Assembly (NCBI GenBank): GCA_021774615.1
Contig: JAJFIW010000023.1
Span: forward strand, 1 to 64,000
Direction: 5' to 3'
DNA: 64,000 nucleotides
Origin: Alphaproteobacteria bacterium
GTDB lineage: Bacteria; Pseudomonadota; Alphaproteobacteria; UBA1280; UBA6503
Made by a program: the position numbers and the translations under genes. The notes beneath the pieces are model-generated. The model ran no database searches. It had not been told where the DNA came from and was given only the letters and a program-made list of their open reading frames with translations. Below, piece after piece: positions 57,392-64,000 of this stretch. Every line of letters starts with the position of its first letter. Within the stretch, counting starts at the first letter, position 1.

Positions 57392-58147
57392 TTAAACTTC
57401 TATGTTAACGGCCTCAACCTGTTCACTCGCTGGGACAGATGCCCTTAGCCCAATGAAGTTTGCAAAGTCAGGTAGTAGTACGCCATTCAGTTGTGTTCCT
57501 GAGTTCTGCAATGTTTGAGCTGTTGAGCTACTAAGCTGCTCGTTAATATTAATCTGTGCTAGTTGGCTTGCGCCAATTTGTGCCAGATTATCAACCTGAG
57601 CTGGTGTTAAAGCAGATGACTGGAACCCTATTTCTGGCGCAGGGATGTCTGGAGTATCTGCGAAAGGTCGCTGAAACTCAATCTCAGGGGCTTCTATTGG
57701 CTGTCTGTTTTCATTAATTTGCTGAACCCGAACCTGCGCTAACTGGGCAAGTTCTCTGCTACGGTCAACTGATACATCCCGTTGTTGTAAGTTAATCTCG
57801 ATACTATCTTGTGCTGCAGCTTGTGTGTCCTGTTCTATACGTGGAACAGCCTCGATACGCTCTTGATTACTGCTAGGCGCTTGTGTCTGCGTAAACTCGG
57901 GCGCAGGTGTTTGCCTAATAGTAGTCGCAGTTGCTTGCTCGCGATTATTTAATAGCGGAACATGCTCTGTATCTTGAGGTGTACTAACAGCTCGTTCGGT
58001 TTCACGAGGGGCCGCTGGAGGTTGTACTTGAGGTTGGCGAAGCTCTGGGCTTTGCCTTACATTTACTTGCGAAGCTTCCGCCTGGCCTGCTGGCCGGCGA
58101 CTATTGGTCGAGCTTGCACTTGTTATTGCAGCATTAATAATTTCCAT
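57392..58147 (-). CDS. Low-complexity Gln/Pro-rich protein, 251 residues
   Basis: A sequence dominated by Gln, Ala, Pro, Glu and Thr, predicted mostly disordered. It has a motif repeated twice as APEIEFQRPFADTPDIP and APEIGFQSS, and a short C-terminal hydrophobic patch (VLLPDFANFIGL). It has no signal peptide. The ATG follows AGGAAG directly and AGGAG 13 bases upstream. I do not recognise the family; length-control or secreted effector-like proteins have similar composition, but that is only a thought. Confidence 0.55.
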   Translation of the reverse strand: MEIINAAITSASSTNSRRPAGQAEASQVNVRQSPELRQPQVQPPAAPRETERAVSTPQDTEHVPLLNNREQATATTIRQTPAPEFTQTQAPSSNQERIEAVPRIEQDTQAAAQDSIEINLQQRDVSVDRSRELAQLAQVRVQQINENRQPIEAPEIEFQRPFADTPDIPAPEIGFQSSALTPAQVDNLAQIGASQLAQININEQLSSSTAQTLQNSGTQLNGVLLPDFANFIGLRASVPASEQVEAVNIEV

Positions 58148-58317
58148 CTTCCTGACTCCTTAATAACCCACACATCTACCTAGTGTGCGGGTGCTTAGTG
58201 CACTTCCTACATACACCAAACGGTGGCGTTTTCGCCACTAACTATCACTTCCATTTCTTATTATGGTGTGTTTTTACTATTTTTCAAGTAGTTCTGCGAC
58301 TTATTATGGAAAATAAT

Positions 58318-61300
58318 CTATTTTTTAGATTTAATTTTCACATCTTTTTTAAGCCAGTAACCATCTTTGGTGAAACATTCCCACGACCAACGAGCAGTTG
58401 TCATCAGCCATAAAACTGCCCATAGCGCCCAGCCCATCATCAGAATGCGGAATGCTATCATCGGTAAAGTCCCTGTTCCTGCTGATATAAACTCATTTTC
58501 TCCCATGTCTTGGTACCAATGCAACATATAAGGTGATGAGCCATTACCCTCTATGTAGGTAACAGGGGTTCCTAAAAGCCCTGTTTGGATTATTTCAAAT
58601 AACGCTGAAACAACCATAAACCCAATCACTACCAATAAAACTTGCAGAAGATTAAACCGAATACGGCTTAATTTAGAGCCTTTCTCGCCTCTCCAATTAA
58701 GTAGCAATAACCAAGCCACAGGAAGCAAGAATAACATTGGGCTAGATTGGGTAAAGCCCAAAGCTAAAACTAGCCAACCAGTAAAGGTGAGGGGGGTGCC
58801 GCCAACTTTAGCCATAACTAGCGCTAGTAAAATCATACCAAGTAAGGTTGACCATAGCTTTACATATGGCCCTTTATCGGGGCCGTGTGTCCACAAAATC
58901 CAACGGTCAGATAGCCCTGTTATGGATTGTTTTGCATTTATAAATGGTGCATTTAAATTAAAATTAGCACCTTTAATATTAGTTAAGCTTTCCTGGGGGC
59001 TATCCCAAATAACATTAATATTATTCATTCCATAATTAAGAGGAATACCAACTTCCAAAGGCTTACCTTCTTCGCTAGCCCTTACTGACAGCTCCCGCCC
59101 ATTTACCATAAATCTTTTAAGGGTTATACCTTCTGGTAAAGTTATTGTATGAGTGTGGGGCTTAGTCGTTTCGATTGCAATATTTGCACTGTCAGTACGG
59201 TTTTTTCCTCTGATCGAGGTGTTTACATTTACATTATGTATTGTCATCTCTTGGCCAGTTACCCCTTGAGGGCGTTTAACGTTTAAAGTTAGGCTATCTG
59301 TTGGGTGTGGTTGCCATAAAGGTTGCCATTGCCCATATTGTTGGTGGTAAATAGGCGCAATACCTGCTGTTTGCGATACATGCCATTTTGGGCTAACTGC
59401 TAGCCGCCATTGCTCGTTTATGCGTGGTGTGTCGGCTGCTGTCAGCATTATGCTGTTCGTGGGCTCTATCTCAGAGTATAAGGTAATTGTTCGGTGGCTT
59501 ATATTTATACGAACTTTTCCATCTACTTCGGCAAATGTTTTATCTAGTAGTTTCTCACCAGCTAGTAGTGGTAAGTCCATGGTAAATGGTGTGCCGCCAG
59601 CAAGAGTAATTTGAGTGGTTACTCGCCAAGTATTACCAAGGTTAATAGTGCGTACAACATTGGCAAAACCGTCAAAAGTTAGTGGTAGAACAGTTTCTTT
59701 TTTGGTTGCTGGTTCATCACTTTTAAGCTGTTTTGGGGCTCGAGATAGGGTTAAATTACGGTTTGAGGGCATGCCTTTATAATCAAGCCCACCAAGCCGC
59801 CAATTGCCTAGTTTACTAGTAAAGCTACTTATATTTTGCCCTAGATTTAAAGTAAGGTTGTTATATTGCCCCGCATGGTAGCGAACTTGTATTTTATGTT
59901 TACCTGCCTTTAACCTAATGTGCGGTTGCCCATTTACAATAATTGTTAGCGCAGACACTCCATTTGCCGTTATAGTTGACGGAAACGACAGAGGGGCTAA
60001 AGTAGGTAATGGTGTTAACACATCTGCATTAGCATCTACTTCTAGGTTAAGTATTATGCTGTCATCTTTTGCTTCAACTATAACTGCATTAGCATTAGCA
60101 CAATTTGGCGTGCATTTAGCAGGTTCTAATAACCGAGTTTTAAGGTCGTTTAATAACTCGTTAGACGGAAAGTCTGTTGCCATTGCAGGGCCACTATTCA
60201 TAGTAACAAATAGCCCTAATAACACTGCAGAAAAGAATTTATTTTTTAGATTAAGTTTCATTTTTAAATCCTTGGTTGATAAGGAGAATAGTTTAAATAA
60301 CAATAAACCAAATAGAACTATTTTGAGTAGCTCAATCAGGCGGAAACCAGTAGGGGAAAGTAGCCATACTCGCATATTGTCGCCAGCATTTACACCATTG
60401 GGCCAATTTATTTTAACAGTGTTTCCACGCCAGCTTGGTAACCCTGTTCCTGTGGGGACTCGGGCATCGGGGTCAAAGCTTGTTAGGTCTGCTGTGGGTA
60501 TTTCTTCTTTCATTAAGCCTTCAAGTCTATTCTCAGCCCTGCTGCGCATTATCATTTTTCTGGCAGCTGGTTTGTTGCTGTCTTGCATTTCTATGTCTTC
60601 TTCAAACATATCCATAGCTGCTGAAGACGCTGTTGTTTCTGGTGCGTAAGACTGGTTCATAAGCATGCCTTGCTCGCCCATACTTGAGAAATAAGAGCTA
60701 AAGGCAGCTGTTTTTGCTAAATGCGGATAGCGAGCATTTTGCAGGTGCAATAAAGTAAATGGCAATGCAAATAATACCAGCACCCCTAAGGCTATTAGCC
60801 GTAAGCGCGATAAGCTTTTATATAAACGTGCTTTTTTAGGAAGTGCGCCAAGGGTTATTCCTAAAATTAATAACACAATAATTTGGGTCGCTAGTGTGTC
60901 ATGGTCGTGGAATGCTAGCGCTGTGGCAAAAAATGTTACAGCAGCCCACGCTGGGTTTTTCCATAGGCGGTATGCAAGCGCAGTTATTAGCAGTATAAGA
61001 AAGAATTGGTATAAATTCCATTGGCTTAACCATGTGCCAGACACTTTTGGCGCACCACTAATTGCGATTGGCCGCCATGCGGTAGGCATGGACAATTGCG
61101 CCGAAGCTTGGTGGAAGTCTGTAGTCCAAGCACCTATCGGGATAAGAGCTGTGCTTATTGGCCATAAAGAAAGTGGTAAAATGCTGTGGGCTTCAATGTT
61201 TGTAGAGTTATTGCGCACCTCAATACCTGTTTTATCGCCAGCACCTTTGGTAATAGGTTGTGCTTTACCGTTAATGTTAATGCGGCTAAGTGTGCCGTTG

Positions 61301-62445
61301 CCCATGTCTAGTCGCCAGCCACTATTCATAGTCCCTGTAATATAGTCGCGGGCAATAATGTTGCTGCCGTCCATTGCTAGCCACATTTCGCGCTTTAGGT
61401 TTAAAGAGTTCCCTGCAGGCGCAGGAGCTCCTTCACGTAAGGTATTAAATACTAGCCCTTGCTGCTCTTTAACTAGATATGCCGCAAATTTCCGCCATTG
61501 GTTGGGCATGTCTGTTTGGTCTGGGTTTAGTGGCATGTCGGCAGTTATTTCTGCTAGGCGTAATTCTGGTGTAGGCTGAAATGCCCAAACTTCTTCACTC
61601 CAAGGCACTTGGTGTAAAGCAATTGCGTTTAGCCTGCCGCCAATATATCTGTCGGTAAAACTAAGAGTATGAACCCCTGCTGTTGCACGTATGCTGTAGC
61701 TTCCATCGGCATTTCGCTTAACTGGTAAGCGGCCGCTATAAGCTGTTGGTGTGGTATTTGCTAGGTGGAATGGGGCAATGCTAATATCACGCTCGTTACC
61801 TGTAACAGTTAGCCGTAAGTGGGTTGTAATGGTTGCAGGGGTAGAGTCTGTTATAAGGCGAAATACTTGGAGTTTAGCACTATCTTGTACAGTTTTCTGT
61901 GGGGCTATAACTTGGTTTTGCCTCAGGGTAATGCGGTTTCTTAGCATTACAGGGTTGGTAATTACTTCCCCATTAACAGTAAGTTTTAGTTGAGATATTT
62001 GTGGCGGTAAAGCAAGTTGGTGTGGCATTGCTTTCCAAGATATTTTACCACTTATTTTATAAGTACCAGGGTTAAGGAAAAGTGTTGGCTGTTGTATATT
62101 GTTATTAGTAACTAGGGCTGGTTTTTCATTTATTAGTATGTCGTGCGGCCAAAATCCTTTTTCTCCAGGGAGGATAAGGTTTGTCTTGCTGTCGAGCTTA
62201 GCTGTAACGGTAAAGCTTGCACCTGTTTTATTGGCATTTAGTTGTAGGGAACTATAAGTAACACATTGACGTTGTTTGCGGCCGTCTATAAATGGGCAGT
62301 TAGCCTCAGGATTACGATGAATAACCCAATTTACCCAAGGTTTTAAACTATCAGGAACATATAACCCGTTTGTTGCAGCAGAAGCTTGGGGTGTTGATGC
62401 AGAAATTATCAGGATTGATAAAGCTAAAGCTAATAAATAACGCAT
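58318..62445 (-). CDS. Giant membrane protein of unknown function, 1375 residues, two similar halves
   Basis: The ATG at 62445 has GGA 10 bases upstream and a signal peptide (MRYLLALALSILIISASTPQ, then ASAATNG), so the extra 40 residues of the longer frame are dropped. An N-terminal extracytoplasmic beta-rich half (about 25-480) is followed by four to five helices (about 480-570 and 703-722). Then a second signal-like sequence (about 729-757), a second beta-rich half and three or more C-terminal helices. Each half starts with an amphipathic helix and a Cys (NPEANCPF and PAKCTPNC). No known family function. An internal start at 60261 with AAGGA upstream could also be used. Confidence 0.75.
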   Translation of the reverse strand: MRYLLALALSILIISASTPQASAATNGLYVPDSLKPWVNWVIHRNPEANCPFIDGRKQRQCVTYSSLQLNANKTGASFTVTAKLDSKTNLILPGEKGFWPHDILINEKPALVTNNNIQQPTLFLNPGTYKISGKISWKAMPHQLALPPQISQLKLTVNGEVITNPVMLRNRITLRQNQVIAPQKTVQDSAKLQVFRLITDSTPATITTHLRLTVTGNERDISIAPFHLANTTPTAYSGRLPVKRNADGSYSIRATAGVHTLSFTDRYIGGRLNAIALHQVPWSEEVWAFQPTPELRLAEITADMPLNPDQTDMPNQWRKFAAYLVKEQQGLVFNTLREGAPAPAGNSLNLKREMWLAMDGSNIIARDYITGTMNSGWRLDMGNGTLSRININGKAQPITKGAGDKTGIEVRNNSTNIEAHSILPLSLWPISTALIPIGAWTTDFHQASAQLSMPTAWRPIAISGAPKVSGTWLSQWNLYQFFLILLITALAYRLWKNPAWAAVTFFATALAFHDHDTLATQIIVLLILGITLGALPKKARLYKSLSRLRLIALGVLVLFALPFTLLHLQNARYPHLAKTAAFSSYFSSMGEQGMLMNQSYAPETTASSAAMDMFEEDIEMQDSNKPAARKMIMRSRAENRLEGLMKEEIPTADLTSFDPDARVPTGTGLPSWRGNTVKINWPNGVNAGDNMRVWLLSPTGFRLIELLKIVLFGLLLFKLFSLSTKDLKMKLNLKNKFFSAVLLGLFVTMNSGPAMATDFPSNELLNDLKTRLLEPAKCTPNCANANAVIVEAKDDSIILNLEVDANADVLTPLPTLAPLSFPSTITANGVSALTIIVNGQPHIRLKAGKHKIQVRYHAGQYNNLTLNLGQNISSFTSKLGNWRLGGLDYKGMPSNRNLTLSRAPKQLKSDEPATKKETVLPLTFDGFANVVRTINLGNTWRVTTQITLAGGTPFTMDLPLLAGEKLLDKTFAEVDGKVRINISHRTITLYSEIEPTNSIMLTAADTPRINEQWRLAVSPKWHVSQTAGIAPIYHQQYGQWQPLWQPHPTDSLTLNVKRPQGVTGQEMTIHNVNVNTSIRGKNRTDSANIAIETTKPHTHTITLPEGITLKRFMVNGRELSVRASEEGKPLEVGIPLNYGMNNINVIWDSPQESLTNIKGANFNLNAPFINAKQSITGLSDRWILWTHGPDKGPYVKLWSTLLGMILLALVMAKVGGTPLTFTGWLVLALGFTQSSPMLFLLPVAWLLLLNWRGEKGSKLSRIRFNLLQVLLVVIGFMVVSALFEIIQTGLLGTPVTYIEGNGSSPYMLHWYQDMGENEFISAGTGTLPMIAFRILMMGWALWAVLWLMTTARWSWECFTKDGYWLKKDVKIKSKK

Positions 62446-62461
62446 GGGTATTTTCCTTGTT

Positions 62462-63118
62462 TTATAAAGTTCCAAATATTCTGTCACCTGCATCGCCCAA
62501 ACCAGGGACGATAAAGGCATGGTTATTAAGTTTTTCATCCAAAGCTGCGGCATAAATAGATACATTAGGGTGTGTTTTTGCTAGTAAGTCTAACCCTTCA
62601 GGTGCTGCAACTAATGCCATAAAATTAATACAACTGTCGGGGACACCACGGTCATTTAAAACATCTAAAGCATGGGCTGCACTGTGGCCTGTAGCAATCA
62701 TAGGGTCTACCATTATAACTCTTTTTTCAGAGATATGCGGAGGTAGCTTAACTAGGTATTCGACAGGTAAATGTGTTTCATCATCGCGGTAAACACCAAT
62801 ATGGCCAGTTTCAGCGTCAGGGATAAGTTCGTTTAATGCTGTAGACATACCTAGGCCTGCTCGTAAAATAGGTACAATTACGGGGCGTTCGCCTGCAAGT
62901 GTTGGTGCATTCATCGTACAAATAGGCGTTTCGATATTTATAGTTGTAAGTGGTAAATCACGAGTTATTTCGTAACCAATCAGGAGAGCAATCTCGTGAA
63001 GAAGCTGTTTAAAAGCTAAGCAAGTGGTTTCTTTGCGGCGCATTAAGGTTAGCTTGTGGGCAATAAGTGGGTGTTCTATAAGGTTTAAATGTGGATGCGC
63101 CATTAGTGTATTACTCAA
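62462..63118 (-). CDS. upp: Uracil phosphoribosyltransferase
   Basis: A 218-residue salvage enzyme converting uracil and PRPP to UMP. It has [10 protein letters not shown], the PRPP-binding [18 protein letters not shown] and the uracil-binding C-terminus [15 protein letters not shown]. It lies 16 bases before the giant membrane protein gene on the same strand, so they may be co-transcribed. It is divergent from pdhA. Confidence 0.96.
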   Translation of the reverse strand: MSNTLMAHPHLNLIEHPLIAHKLTLMRRKETTCLAFKQLLHEIALLIGYEITRDLPLTTINIETPICTMNAPTLAGERPVIVPILRAGLGMSTALNELIPDAETGHIGVYRDDETHLPVEYLVKLPPHISEKRVIMVDPMIATGHSAAHALDVLNDRGVPDSCINFMALVAAPEGLDLLAKTHPNVSIYAAALDEKLNNHAFIVPGLGDAGDRIFGTL

Positions 63119-63278
63119 TCTATTGTTTTATTTTTTGTTTGGTGGTTGATATCATAACCTAATCATAAATGTTACACTACAAAATGTTATTAGATTATAA
63201 TTAATCGCAATAACTTGCATTTTTCCCTAAAAAATACGAAAATTAGGGCGTTTTTCAAGAATAAAAAAGGCAGTAACC

Positions 63279-64000
63279 GTGGGTAAAAAGACAGGTCTTA
63301 AAGTTATAACAAGTCATCCTTTCGACAAAAAGCAACTGCTATCTCATTACGAGCATATGCTCCTTCTTCGTCGTTTTGAGGAAAAAGCAGGGCAAATGTA
63401 CAGCACAGGCCTAATGGGCGGTTTTTGCCATTTATATATTGGGCAAGAAGCTGTTGTAACTGGTATTAGTGCTGCATGCACTGCTGACGACTATGTAATT
63501 ACTAGTTACCGTTGCCATGCCCATGCTTTGACCTGCGGGATAGACCCTAAACACATTATGGCCGAGCTAACAGGTCGTAGTGGTGGTATTTCTAAAGGTA
63601 AAGGGGGCTCAATGCATATGTTTGACCCAAGCCGTAACTTTTTTGGTGGGCATGGGATTATTGCAGCACAACTTCCTCTTGGTACAGGCTTGGCGTTTGC
63701 TATAAAATACCGCAACGAGAAACGCATTTGCGTTACCTATACTGGTGATGGCGCCATGAACGGTGGGCAAACTTACGAAGCCTATAATATGGCAAAACTA
63801 TGGAATTTACCTGTGCTGTATATTGTAGAAAATAATAAATACGGTATGGGCACATCTATCGAGCGTGCGAGCGGGCAACCAGAAATGTGGAAACGAGGCG
63901 ATAGTTTTGGCATTAAAGGCGAGGTTGTAAACGGGATGGACTTATTCGCCGTACATGAAGCTGCAACACGTGCAGTAGAATATGTACGTAGTGGCAAAGG
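63279..64000 (+). CDS. pdhA: Pyruvate dehydrogenase E1 component subunit alpha, 3'-truncated by the window edge
   Basis: A GTG at 63279 opens a frame that runs to the window end (240 codons). It encodes the thiamine-diphosphate E1-alpha protein: YEHMLLLRRFEEKAGQMYSTG, FCHLYIGQEAVV, the GGSMHMFD loop with the phosphosite-type region, and the cofactor motif GDGAMNGGQ through to IVENNKYGMGTS. It decarboxylates pyruvate together with E1-beta (next gene, outside). The family usually starts at this residue pattern, and AAAAAAGG lies ahead of the GTG. Confidence 0.93.
   Translation, partial: MGKKTGLKVITSHPFDKKQLLSHYEHMLLLRRFEEKAGQMYSTGLMGGFCHLYIGQEAVVTGISAACTADDYVITSYRCHAHALTCGIDPKHIMAELTGRSGGISKGKGGSMHMFDPSRNFFGGHGIIAAQLPLGTGLAFAIKYRNEKRICVTYTGDGAMNGGQTYEAYNMAKLWNLPVLYIVENNKYGMGTSIERASGQPEMWKRGDSFGIKGEVVNGMDLFAVHEAATRAVEYVRSGK

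Overview
The window reads as a chromosomal stretch of an AT-rich (roughly 40% GC by eye), Gram-negative alphaproteobacterium. Three things point that way: xerD next to accA, eno-ftsB upstream of a pyruvate dehydrogenase E1-alpha gene, and rpsB-tsf-pyrH-frr-uppS running into rseP-bamA-skp-fabZ. A near-match to the alphaproteobacterial SOS box sits upstream of recA. I cannot name the genus. Both window ends cut a gene. No rRNA, tRNA, CRISPR array, insertion sequence or prophage was recognised.

Layout. 1-3.1 kb: the end of a transglutaminase-like gene, then a minus-strand signalling operon (cheB, STAS protein, response regulator with PP2C phosphatase). 3.2-8 kb: recA, recX, a sodium/solute symporter and an MsbA-like ABC exporter. 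8-10.7 kb: small genes of unknown role, a short PhoH-like ATPase and an HNH endonuclease. 10.7-16.4 kb: peptide-type ABC importer genes, a CorC-type CBS membrane protein and two small unknowns, all on the minus strand. 16.6-20.4 kb: an exported helical protein, xerD and accA. 20.4-25.9 kb: leucine-dehydrogenase family enzyme, GntR regulator, anmK and small membrane genes. 25.9-30 kb: hydrolase, cysteine desulfurase, mnmA and an EAL-type protein. 30-41.2 kb: an extra RseP-like protease, then translation, envelope-biogenesis and fatty-acid genes ending in a divergent LpxB homologue. 41.3-46.8 kb: two tiny basic proteins, two stand-alone diguanylate cyclases and a GldA/GldFG-type ABC system. 46.8-54.8 kb: Nfu, PpiD, tpiA, secG, pyrG, eno, ftsB. 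54.8-64 kb: CYTH protein, a membrane-anchored GGDEF protein, a disordered Q/P-rich protein, a 1375-residue membrane protein, upp and the start of pdhA.

Themes. Cyclic-di-GMP and partner-switch signalling are prominent: three GGDEF proteins, one divergent EAL protein, and a STAS/PP2C pair. The envelope cluster is unusual. BamA, Skp, FabZ and RseP are present, but cdsA, dxr, lpxD, lpxA and lpxI are missing from their usual places, and the LpxB homologue has lost the motifs expected for catalysis.

The most novel signal is a pair of dispersed elements of about 150 bp (12581-12730 and 21600-21747). They share a 121-bp core identical at 116 positions and fold into the same multi-stem structure. 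At least four base pairs differ between the copies but keep pairing. One copy fills the gap between the peptide-binding protein and its permease and carries the permease's ribosome-binding site. Other items worth a second look: an HNH gene whose conserved N-terminus has no ordinary start codon, an EamA-like/HTH/GGDEF fusion, two RseP paralogues 4.3 kb apart, and a giant ORF with an internal Shine-Dalgarno and second signal sequence.
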